Shown here: positions 17,733 to 25,116 of the stretch, one piece after another
How positions within the stretch are numbered: the first letter of the stretch is position 1
Layout: each line of letters opens with the position of its first letter
Origin: Paenibacillus_D sp047238105
Lineage (GTDB): Bacteria > Bacillota > Bacilli > Paenibacillales > Paenibacillaceae
DNA: 64,000 nt
NCBI RefSeq assembly: GCF_047238105.1
Contig: NZ_JBDFMD010000001.1
Coordinates: 2,294,001-2,358,000, forward strand
Direction: 5' to 3'
The notes under the pieces: model-generated
What the model was told of the DNA's origin: nothing
What the model saw: the letters and a program-made list of their open reading frames with translations, nothing else
Database searches by the model: none
Translations under genes and position numbers: made by a program

Positions 17733-19688
17733 TTACAACAAATGCATCTTTGCCTCCGCCTCGTCCCAGGGCACCGCGTAGCCGACGCCTTTGGCCAGGA
17801 AGATCGAGGAGGAGCTGTACAGCGGATCGGCATCCTTGCGGTACGCCTTGCGTTCGATGACCTCTGGCGCATTATGACATCGGTCATAACCCGCGAAGAC
17901 GAGCTGCAGCGTGCCCTTGCCGTGCGAATACGAAGCCAGCTCCGTACTGTAGTCCATAAAGGTGGCTACCGGCACCGTCCCCCGGATCACCGCATGCGTA
18001 GCCGTCGTCTCCGGCGGATCGAAGCTTCCTGCCGCCCGCTGGATGTCCGACATGACCTTGCCCAGGTGATCCAGCTCGACACGAATCTTGAAATGATAGT
18101 AAGGCTCCAGCAGCAGATTATCCGCCTTCTCCAGCCCCTGCCGCAAAGCCCGGAACGTCGCCTCGCGGAAATCGCCGCCATGTGTATACTCGTTGTGCGC
18201 GGCGCCCCGCAGCAGGGTTACTCTCACGTCGGTCAACGGCACGCCGGTCAGCAGCCCGTGATGGTCTCGCTCGTGCAGATGGGTCTCAATGGTCCGCTGA
18301 TGCCCCGGATTCAAGTCATGCACATGGCATTCATTATGGAAGGTGATGCCGCTGCCCCGCTGCCCCGGCTCCAGCCGCAGATGGACCTCGGCGTAGTGGC
18401 GGAGCGGCTCGAAATGACCGTAACCAAGCGCGCTGGAGGCAATCGTCTCCTTGTAGAGCACCTCTGGCTTGCCGAAGCTGACAGCAAGGCCGAACCGCTC
18501 GCGCACGAGCTGCTGCAGCACCTCCAGCTGGATCAGACCCATGACGCGGATCTGAAGCTCCTGGAGCTCCTCCTCCCAGACGACGCCCAGCGACGGGTCC
18601 TCCGCCTCCAGGGTCCGGAACGCCTGCAGCACCTCCTTGACCGGCAGCGTCTGGTCGAAGACGACCTTCGACGTCAATGTCGGCACCAGCTCGTAGCTCA
18701 ACCGGTCGGCGCACGCCCCCAGACCTTGGCCCGCCCCGGCGGCGGACAGGCCGACGACAGCGACAAGCTCGCCCGCGCACGCCTCGTCGATGGGCTGCGA
18801 CCGGCTGCCATTGATGCGGAGCAGCCGTGTGACTTTCTCGCCCACCTGCTCCTCCCCTTGCGGATAACACAGCTCATCCCGCACCTTGAGCGTCCCGCTG
18901 AGCACCTTGATATACGTCATCCGCACGCCGTTGTCATCGTGACGGATCTTGTAGATGCGTCCTCCGAACGGTGCGCTCGGATCGTAATTCGCCGACACTA
19001 GCTCGTGCAGCTGCTCCAGGAACTCCGTCACGCCTAGATCCTGCAGGGCGGAGCCGCTCGCACACGGGAACAGGCGATGGCCCATGATCATCTGTCGCAG
19101 CCACTGTCGCCAGTACGCCGGATCAGTCTCTCCCGATAGAAAAGCCTCCAGCGCCGCTTCGTCCCGCTCCGCGATGCTCTCGATCAGAGCCGCTCCCGCT
19201 TCGCCGCCGGCATACTGGCCTGTCAGCGCCACGGCATCCTCCGTCAGCTGCGCGCGGATCTCCTCGATCACGCGGTCCGGGTCCGCGCCGGTGCGGTCGA
19301 TCTTATTGATGAAGAAAAAGGTCGGGATCCGCTGCCTGTGCAGCAGCTGCCAGACAGTCTCGGTGTGGCCCTGGACACCCTCCACCGCGCTGACGATGAG
19401 GATCGCCGCGTCCATCACCTGCACGGCCCGCTCCATCTCCGGCGAGAAATCGACGTGTCCGGGCGTATCGATCAGATCATAGCCTGATCCCTTATATGTA
19501 ATTGCCGCTTGATCGGCGAAGACGGTGATCCCTCTTGCACGTTCGATCTCATGGCTGTCGAGGTAAGCGTCCTTGTGGTCGACCCGGCCCCGTGCCCTGA
19601 TGCTGTGCGTATGGTACAGCAGCTGCTCGGCAAATGTCGTCTTCCCCGCATCGACATGGGCGAACAGGCCTATCGTTATCCGACTCAT
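17733..19688 (-). CDS. TetM/TetO-like ribosome-protection GTPase
   Basis: 651 residues, in the elongation factor G superfamily and of ribosomal protection protein length. The N-terminal GTPase shows G1 AHVDAGKTT, G3 DTPGHVD and G4 NKID. EF-G domains II-V follow, with domain IV containing GVPLTDVRVTLLRGAAHNEYTHGG. These proteins displace tetracycline from the ribosome, but chromosomal members in soil Firmicutes can be distant and may act on stalled ribosomes or other drugs. It is flanked by unrelated genes and no mobile element, so it looks resident rather than acquired. Activity against tetracycline is unproven. Confidence 0.85.
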   Translation of the reverse strand: MSRITIGLFAHVDAGKTTFAEQLLYHTHSIRARGRVDHKDAYLDSHEIERARGITVFADQAAITYKGSGYDLIDTPGHVDFSPEMERAVQVMDAAILIVSAVEGVQGHTETVWQLLHRQRIPTFFFINKIDRTGADPDRVIEEIRAQLTEDAVALTGQYAGGEAGAALIESIAERDEAALEAFLSGETDPAYWRQWLRQMIMGHRLFPCASGSALQDLGVTEFLEQLHELVSANYDPSAPFGGRIYKIRHDDNGVRMTYIKVLSGTLKVRDELCYPQGEEQVGEKVTRLLRINGSRSQPIDEACAGELVAVVGLSAAGAGQGLGACADRLSYELVPTLTSKVVFDQTLPVKEVLQAFRTLEAEDPSLGVVWEEELQELQIRVMGLIQLEVLQQLVRERFGLAVSFGKPEVLYKETIASSALGYGHFEPLRHYAEVHLRLEPGQRGSGITFHNECHVHDLNPGHQRTIETHLHERDHHGLLTGVPLTDVRVTLLRGAAHNEYTHGGDFREATFRALRQGLEKADNLLLEPYYHFKIRVELDHLGKVMSDIQRAAGSFDPPETTATHAVIRGTVPVATFMDYSTELASYSHGKGTLQLVFAGYDRCHNAPEVIERKAYRKDADPLYSSSSIFLAKGVGYAVPWDEAEAKMHLL

Positions 19689-19757
19689 CGTATCACCTTG
19701 AATTCCGTACTAGATTAGGTTACCAGATTAGTATACCAAAAACGCGCACCGATGTTT

Positions 19758-19826
19758 GAACATATGCCCAAGCTGCGCTATCATCTCTGCAATAAAAATA
19801 ATGATATGAAGCTGTGCAATATGTCC
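19758..19826. repeat. Imperfect inverted repeat upstream of the uracil permease gene
   Basis: A left arm (19758-19783, beginning GAACATATGCCCAAGCT) and a right arm (19801-19826, complement beginning GGACATATTGCACAGCT) are imperfect complements with a short A-rich loop. The arms begin G(A/G)ACA, as do the motifs of the four-motif elements elsewhere in the window, but only one inverted pair is present. It lies in the intergenic spacer between the GTPase and permease genes. Confidence 0.45.
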
Positions 19827-19854
19827 TTGCCAAGCTGCCCCGAACTCGGTAGAA

Positions 19855-19892
19855 TTCGAATGGGCATAATGAACATTAGCACCCTATTCGAA
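19855..19892 (+). promoter_or_regulatory. Leader hairpin abutting the uracil permease ribosome site
   Basis: TTCGAATGGG (19855-19864) pairs with CCCTATTCGAA (19882-19892), a 10-bp stem with one bulge and a 17-nt loop. The 3' arm ends inside the AAGGAG ribosome site (19891-19896), 9 bases before the ATG. Folding could limit translation of the permease. It does not look like a PyrR site or a purine riboswitch. Confidence 0.45.
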
Positions 19893-19905
19893 GGAGAATC
19901 TTAGC

Positions 19906-21204
19906 ATGATTAGAAAAGAAATCGGGGTTCATGAACGACCGCCCCTCCGGCAGAGCCTGCCGCTCAGCTTTCAGCATTTATTTGCGATGTTTGGCTCGAC
20001 GGTGCTGGTCCCTAATCTGCTCGGCGTCGATCCGGCCATCTGTCTGCTTATGAACGGCGTCGGCACCCTGTTCTACCTGTGGCTGTGCCAGGGCAAAATC
20101 CCCGCCTATCTGGGCTCCAGCTTCGCCTTCCTGGCGCCTGCCGGAGCAGTCGTCGGCAGCGCGACAGGCGGCGGTTATGCGGCTGCGCTCGGCGGATTTA
20201 TCGTCGCCGGGGCGATCTTCACGCTCGTCGCGCTGATCGTCCAAGTCGCCGGCACCAAGTGGATCGATGTCGTGTTTCCGCCGGCCGCGATGGGCGCCAT
20301 CGTCGCCATCATCGGACTGGAGCTGGTGCCGGTCGCCGCGCAGATGGCGGGATGGATTCCCAAGAGCGATGACAACCCCGACACCTGGACGATGGATGGT
20401 ACGGTAGTCTTCCTTTCCACCATCACGCTGCTCATCACTGTGTTCGGCTCTGTGCTGTTCCGCGGCTTCATGAAGATCATCCCGATCCTGATCGGGATCA
20501 TCTCCGGCTACCTGATCGCCATCCCGCTCGGACTAACCAATTTCGAAAAAGTCGGCGAGGCCGGTCTCATCCAGGCGCCGACCTTTACGATGCCGGTGTT
20601 CGAGCTGGCGGCGATCATCGCCATCGCACCGGCCGCCCTCGTCGTCATCGCCGAGCATATCGGCCACCTCGTCGTCACCGGCAATATCGTCAAGAAGGAT
20701 CTGTCGAAGGATCCCGGCCTGCACCGCTCGATGCTGGGCAACGGCCTCTCGACCATGGTGTCGGGCTTCGTCGGAGCTACGCCTAACACGACATACGGCG
20801 AGAATATCGGCGTGCTGGCGATCACCCGGGTGTACTCAACCTTCGTCATCGGCGGCGCAGCCGTGATCGCGATCCTGCTGTCGTTCTCGGGCAAGTTCTC
20901 GGCACTGGTCGCTGCGATCCCGGAAGCGGTCATGGGCGGCGTCTCGCTGCTGCTGTTCGGCGTCATCGCCGCATCCGGACTGCGGATGCTGATCGAGGCC
21001 AAGGTCGACTACAGCAAGCCGACCAACCTGTTCCTGACGACGATCGTGCTCGTCACCGGACTCAGCCATGTCGAGGTCAAGTTCGGCGATTTCGCGCTTA
21101 AGGGCATGGCCCTGGCCACCATCGTAGCCATTCTGTTCAGTCTGCTGTTCAAGCTCTTCCAGGTGCTGTGCGTCTCCAACGACGAGGAAAGCGCAGGCCA
21201 CTAA
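19906..21204 (+). CDS. uraA: Uracil/xanthine permease, NCS2 family (UraA-like)
   Basis: 432 residues with about 14 predicted membrane segments. It imports uracil (or another nucleobase) with protons across the cytoplasmic membrane. NCS2 signs are the early SFQHLFAMFGSTVLVPNLLG segment, the conserved helix GSSFAFLAPAG, the carboxylate region VIAEHIGHLVVTGNIVKKDL, and GATPNTTYGENIG near residue 290. The last is the NCS2 signature and the best sign of nucleobase binding. AAGGAG precedes the ATG. The gene is monocistronic with a strong terminator just after it. Confidence 0.93.
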   Translation: MIRKEIGVHERPPLRQSLPLSFQHLFAMFGSTVLVPNLLGVDPAICLLMNGVGTLFYLWLCQGKIPAYLGSSFAFLAPAGAVVGSATGGGYAAALGGFIVAGAIFTLVALIVQVAGTKWIDVVFPPAAMGAIVAIIGLELVPVAAQMAGWIPKSDDNPDTWTMDGTVVFLSTITLLITVFGSVLFRGFMKIIPILIGIISGYLIAIPLGLTNFEKVGEAGLIQAPTFTMPVFELAAIIAIAPAALVVIAEHIGHLVVTGNIVKKDLSKDPGLHRSMLGNGLSTMVSGFVGATPNTTYGENIGVLAITRVYSTFVIGGAAVIAILLSFSGKFSALVAAIPEAVMGGVSLLLFGVIAASGLRMLIEAKVDYSKPTNLFLTTIVLVTGLSHVEVKFGDFALKGMALATIVAILFSLLFKLFQVLCVSNDEESAGH

Positions 21205-21208
21205 GCCA

Positions 21209-21252
21209 AACAGCCAGCTATCCGGTCATGCGCCGGTTGCTGGCTGTTTTTT
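21209..21252 (+). terminator. Rho-independent terminator after uraA
   Basis: A hairpin AACAGCCAGC...GCTGGCTGTT with an inner CCGG pair is followed by seven Ts. The facing SDR gene ends at 21255, so the hairpin also sits between the convergent genes. Confidence 0.85.
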
Positions 21253-21254
21253 TA

Positions 21255-22196
21255 CTAGGCTTCAATGAACTTTACGTTCGTCAGCTTTTCTGATGCTCTC
21301 CAGAGTCGGGCGGCCGCCTTCACATCCGTGGCCTGCGGGGCCATTTTAGCTACTGTTGGATATCCTCGCATTTCATTGATCCTGGAGGGTCCGTAATAAG
21401 TGCCGCCCGTGGCTTCCTCCGCTGTCGCGGCGTAGAGAGACGGCCATGCCCCGTGGGCTGCCGGCTGGAAAAAAACTGGCCCCAACACGCGCCGAACGAT
21501 ACCCGCCGGGCTATTCCAACCCGCTCCGTTCGGGATCAATTCGGTCCTCGAAATCCCTGGATGCGCACCCATGCTGGTAATCCCCCAGCCGGCTGCGTCG
21601 CTTCGCCGTTGCAGCTCCAGCGCAAACATCAGGCAAGCGAGCTTGGACTGAGCATAGGCGGGCATAGGCTTATAGCTGTGTTCCCACTGCAGATCATCGA
21701 AATGTATCGCACCCGAACGATGGGCTATGCTGCTCAAAGTCACCACCCGCGGCTTGCTTGCTTTTAAAAGGAGCGGCAGCAGCCCGGCCGTCAACGCAAA
21801 GTGACCCAAGTAATTCGTGCCCATCTGCAGTTCAAATCCGTCCTTGGTTACTCTGCGCTGAGGCGGATTCATGACCGCTGCGTTGTTGATCAAGACATCC
21901 AGGCTTTGGCGTTGTGCTCTGATCCGTTCGCCAAACGCTTGAATGGAATCCAGGTCTGCCAGGTCAAGTCGTTCGAATCGGATCTCTCCGGCAGGCTTCA
22001 TGCTTCGGATTCGTTTTAACGCTTCTTCCCCTTTTTCCTGATTACGGCCAGCCATGATGACCTCGGCTCCTGCCCGGGTCAACGCCAATGCGGTCTCATA
22101 ACCGATGCCGCCGGTACCTGTGATCACAACCGAACGGCCTTTCTGAGCGGGAATATCGCCTGCCGTCCACTTACGACTCATCTTCTCTGCCATCAT
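21255..22196 (-). CDS. Short-chain dehydrogenase/reductase (SDR)
   Basis: About 313 residues. A Rossmann-fold NAD(P)-dependent oxidoreductase of the retinol-dehydrogenase/WW-oxidoreductase type. It has a glycine motif TGTGGIG, one residue shorter than the usual TGxxxGxG as in a known subgroup, NNAAVM (NNAG equivalent), and an active site with Ser in TLSSIAHRSG and YAQSKLA (YxxxK). The substrate is unknown. The ATG at 22196 has GGGGAG ahead. It is divergent from a MerR gene, with a MerR-style promoter in front, so it is probably the regulated target. A paralogue lies at 24053-24988. Confidence 0.88.
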   Translation of the reverse strand: MMAEKMSRKWTAGDIPAQKGRSVVITGTGGIGYETALALTRAGAEVIMAGRNQEKGEEALKRIRSMKPAGEIRFERLDLADLDSIQAFGERIRAQRQSLDVLINNAAVMNPPQRRVTKDGFELQMGTNYLGHFALTAGLLPLLLKASKPRVVTLSSIAHRSGAIHFDDLQWEHSYKPMPAYAQSKLACLMFALELQRRSDAAGWGITSMGAHPGISRTELIPNGAGWNSPAGIVRRVLGPVFFQPAAHGAWPSLYAATAEEATGGTYYGPSRINEMRGYPTVAKMAPQATDVKAAARLWRASEKLTNVKFIEA

Positions 22197-22271
22197 CTGT
22201 TCTCCCCTTCGCACCACTATGTAATTCTGTTGAATCGCGTCTTGAACGTACTTCGGCTGTGCTCTATACTC

Positions 22272-22302
22272 ATGGTAGCACTTCGAGTTCTATCGAGGTC
22301 AA
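22272..22302 (-). promoter_or_regulatory. MerR-type promoter/operator with 19-bp spacer
   Basis: On the minus strand -35 TTGACC (22302-22297) and -10 TACCAT (22277-22272) are separated by 19 bp, the over-long spacer typical of MerR-activated promoters. Within it lies a dyad with TCGA repeated at each end (CTCGATAGAACTCGAAG). It drives the SDR gene; the divergent MerR gene starts 40 bp away. Confidence 0.7.
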
Positions 22303-22341
22303 GCGGGTTTGCTACTATGATGTTGAAGGGGGATTGAGGTC

Positions 22342-22767
22342 ATGTATACCATTAATGAAATCGCAGAGATCTGTCATATTTCCGTTCATACTATCCGCTT
22401 TTATGACAAAGAAGGACTGCTGCCCTTCGTCACCAGAAACAGCACCGGCAACCGGCAGTTTAGCGAAGCCGACTTGGAAGTAATCAAGCTAATCTGCTGC
22501 CTAAAAAATTCGGGGATGCAAGTCAAGGATATCAAGCACTATATCGATCTATGCATGCAGGGCAAAGAGACCGCCCCTGAGCGGAGACAGCTGATGGTGA
22601 ACCACCGCAAGGCCATCCTGAAGCAGATCGATGACTTTAAAAAGAACTTGAATCTGGTCGATTTAAAAATCGGCTTTTACGATGCTTATCTGGCTAATCC
22701 GGGAGCCGGCTATGACCCGGTAAAGTACATGTCGGAGAATAAGCAGCGCGATAACCCCTGCCAATAA
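22342..22767 (+). CDS. MerR-family transcriptional regulator
   Basis: 141 residues. An N-terminal winged HTH (MYTINEIAEICHISVHTIRFYDKEGLL) is followed by a coiled-coil dimerisation helix after about residue 75. There is no cysteine cluster for metal sensing in the C-terminal part, so it more likely responds to a small organic molecule or stress, like the AdhR/NolA-type members that sit next to dehydrogenases. It is divergent from the SDR gene and presumably controls it through the 19-bp-spacer promoter between them. Confidence 0.88.
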   Translation: MYTINEIAEICHISVHTIRFYDKEGLLPFVTRNSTGNRQFSEADLEVIKLICCLKNSGMQVKDIKHYIDLCMQGKETAPERRQLMVNHRKAILKQIDDFKKNLNLVDLKIGFYDAYLANPGAGYDPVKYMSENKQRDNPCQ

Positions 22768-22887
22768 AAGTAATTAAGCAGGTGATCACTTAGAGTCGTG
22801 TCTAGGTGATTCGCTGCGACGTGTGCGGGACGCCAACGTCGGCGCTGCTTGCGCTACTGCGCTCCGGGCTGGGTCGCCGGCGGCGAC

Positions 22888-23295
22888 GCTGTAAGGGAAG
22901 AAAAGTGCGCTACAGCAGGCGGAACCGCCGACGGCGACGCTCTAAGGGAAGAAAAGTGCGCTACAGCAGGCGGAACCGCCGGCGGTGGCGCTGTAAGGGA
23001 AGAAAAGTGCGTTACAGCAGGCGGAACCGCCGGCGGTGGCGCTGTAAGGGAAGAAAAGTGCGTTACAGCAGGCGGAACCGCCGGCGGTGGCGCTGTAAGG
23101 GAAGAAAAGTGCGTTACAGCAGGCGGAACCGCCGGCGGCGGCGCTGTAAGGGAAGAAAAGTGCGCTACAGCGGGCGGAACCGCCGACGGCGGCGCTGTAA
23201 GGGAAGAAAAGTGCGCTACAGGAGGCGGGAACGCGGACAGCGACGCTTTAAGGGAAGAAAAGTGCGCTACAGCAGGCGGGAACGCCGGCGGCGGC
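22888..23295. repeat. Eight tandem 51-bp repeats
   Basis: Eight head-to-tail units of exactly 51 bp, starting at 22888, 22939, 22990, 23041, 23092, 23143, 23194 and 23245. Each unit begins GCTGTAAGGGAAGAAAAGTG and contains two possible hairpins: GCTGTA...TACAGC and GGCGG-AA-CCGCC. The four central units are nearly identical and the outer ones have diverged, as in a slipping minisatellite. Because 51 is divisible by three, long open frames appear on both strands, but none has a credible start or product. It lies between convergent genes. Confidence 0.9.
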
Positions 23296-23322
23296 GCTGC
23301 TGCGGCCCCGGCCAAGTCGTAT

Positions 23323-23904
23323 TTACTGCACAGTGTCCCCTTCCAACTCCATCCGAAGCTTCTCTTTGAACGCCACCTCAGGCTCATCCTTCGCGTAGAT
23401 GGATTTGCTCGCATCGCCATCCAGGGAGTGGACACGCTGCTCCACAAGCTTATATACACTCTGGTAACCGCCAGTTAGCCAGTAGGCATCCTCGATTGTA
23501 TCGTGACTGGACAGGAAGAGGATATACTGCTCGTCCGCGTGCATCAAGGTATCCATACTACTGACGATGATGTCACCTGATGCGCCCCCTCGCTCTGCGA
23601 TTCCATGCGACTTTACCAATATACGGTCTCCGACTGGAGCATCGTCATGGGTGAGCAGCACATCTATAATCTCCGCCTCATAATACGTGCTATCTGTCGC
23701 CACCTCCACATGACTCACACCATGGATTTCCACTTCCACGACCAGATTCGAATGTTCCGCCAACGAACCAAAAGTCTCATAACTAAACGCCAAGCTCCCT
23801 GTAGCTTCGACCCGTTGATGAGGCATAGGTTTCGCAGCGGAGGAACAACCGGTCACACCAAGCATTACACTCAAGCTCAAGATGCCGAGCCATTTCACAG
23901 CCAT
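23323..23904 (-). CDS. Lipoprotein of unknown function
   Basis: About 193 residues with a type II signal peptide (VKWLGILSLSVMLGVTGC, Cys about residue 20), so it is anchored outside the membrane. The mature domain is beta-rich, with a segment LAEHSNLVVEVEIHGVSHVEV and a later YILFLSSH motif. Small secreted Firmicutes proteins with this pattern are known but have no assigned role. ATG 23904 is better spaced from GGGGG than the ATG at 23910. It ends only 28 bp from the tandem repeat. Confidence 0.75.
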   Translation of the reverse strand: MAVKWLGILSLSVMLGVTGCSSAAKPMPHQRVEATGSLAFSYETFGSLAEHSNLVVEVEIHGVSHVEVATDSTYYEAEIIDVLLTHDDAPVGDRILVKSHGIAERGGASGDIIVSSMDTLMHADEQYILFLSSHDTIEDAYWLTGGYQSVYKLVEQRVHSLDGDASKSIYAKDEPEVAFKEKLRMELEGDTVQ

Positions 23905-24052
23905 AACCATTTACCCCCTTAAATGTTAATCTGTTATTATCGACGTTAATCACCGGATAAAAGTTTCGCCATATCATCGCCGCCTGGTACACTGCGTTTT
24001 GTTTGAGATATGATAATAGTATTGATAGCACAGACCAAAGGAGGAGATCGGC

Positions 24053-24988
24053 ATGGCGGCGCACACGGAGAAATGGGACGAACAGCATATACCGAGCCAG
24101 CGGGGAAAAGTGGCCATCATCACAGGGGCCAGCGGCGGACTGGGTCTGGAGACGGCGCAAGCACTGGCCCGCAAAGAGGCCACAGTCATCCTCGCCGTGC
24201 GGAGTGCGGAGAAGGGCGGCAAGGCCAAAGCAGCGATATTGAACGGCTTCCCGGACGCGGACGTTCGGGTGATGCAGCTGGATCTGTCCGACCTGGACAG
24301 TGTCCACTCCTTTGCCGAGAGCTTCGCCTCATCGTACACGTCCCTGGACTTGCTTATCAATAACGCAGGCGTGATGATCCCGCCCTACAGCCAGACGAAG
24401 CAAGGCTTTGAGCTGCAGATGGGCACCAATCATTTCGGCCACTACGCACTGACGGCCCGGTTGTTCCCGCTGCTCAAACGCACGCCAAGCGCGCGCATCG
24501 TCAATGTCGCAAGTTCCGCCCACCGCATGGGCAAGCTGAATCTGGACGATCTGGACTGGCAGCAGCGCAAATATAAACCATGGCAAGCTTACGGCGACAG
24601 CAAGCTGGCCAATCTGTACTTCACGCTGGAGCTGGATCGCCGGATTAAGAGCAGCGGCCTCTCCCTTGTCACAACCGCCGCCCATCCCGGTCTGGCCAAG
24701 ACCGAGCTGGATCGCACCTCCGGCGGCGTCAAGCTATTCTTCCGGCTGTTCGGCCAGGATGCCGTCATGGGGGCGCTGCCGACGCTGCGCGCGGCAGTCG
24801 ATCCGCAGCTGCAGGGCGGCGAGTACCTGGGCCCCGGCGGCCGGATGCAGATGAAAGGCTATCCCGTGCTGGAGTCTCCCGTGCAGCTGGCTTACGATGA
24901 GGACATTGCCCGGCGACTTTGGGAGATCTCCGAGGCTCGCACAGAAGTGACGTTTGATTTTACCCCCATCCCGTCCGGTACGCCCTAG
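24053..24988 (+). CDS. Short-chain dehydrogenase/reductase (SDR), second paralogue
   Basis: 311 residues, Rossmann-fold oxidoreductase with TGASGGLG, NNAGVM, a serine in VASSAHRMG, and YGDSKLA (YxxxK). It is clearly related to the SDR at 21255-22196 (HIPSQRGKVAIITG against DIPAQKGRSVVITG). A strong AAAGGAGG ribosome site precedes the ATG. It is probably an NADPH-linked ketone or aldehyde reductase; the substrate is unknown. The group II intron ends about 50 bp downstream, in the opposite orientation. Confidence 0.88.
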   Translation: MAAHTEKWDEQHIPSQRGKVAIITGASGGLGLETAQALARKEATVILAVRSAEKGGKAKAAILNGFPDADVRVMQLDLSDLDSVHSFAESFASSYTSLDLLINNAGVMIPPYSQTKQGFELQMGTNHFGHYALTARLFPLLKRTPSARIVNVASSAHRMGKLNLDDLDWQQRKYKPWQAYGDSKLANLYFTLELDRRIKSSGLSLVTTAAHPGLAKTELDRTSGGVKLFFRLFGQDAVMGALPTLRAAVDPQLQGGEYLGPGGRMQMKGYPVLESPVQLAYDEDIARRLWEISEARTEVTFDFTPIPSGTP

Positions 24989-25073
24989 TAGTCCGAACCT
25001 GAACACCTTCACCTACCAAGCCATACGGGGCTATGCATCGAGTAGGCCTATGCGCATGCGCATAGGCCTCTCA

Positions 25074-25108
25074 CAGATCCGGACGTGCGGGTCGACGCAT
25101 CCGGCTCC
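25074..25108 (-). ncRNA. Group II intron domain V (with domain VI at 25044-25069)
   Basis: On the minus strand, GAGCCGGATGCG and CGCACGTCCGGATCTG form the catalytic domain V hairpin with AGC near its base. The next hairpin is a perfect 26-bp palindrome (25044-25069, arms AGGCCTATGCGCA) that takes the domain VI position, followed by the CCTACTCGAT 3' end. Confidence 0.8.
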
Positions 25109-25116
25109 TCCAGTGC

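Noticed and set aside
19700..19905. PyrR-type attenuator or purine riboswitch for the uracil permease
   Set aside because: No PyrR-binding loop consensus and no purine aptamer core found; only hairpins are visible.
22806..23478. Arg-rich or Pro/Ala-rich proteins on either strand of the 51-bp array
   Set aside because: The open frames follow from a repeat unit divisible by three; there is no start with a ribosome site and the composition is that of the repeat in any frame.
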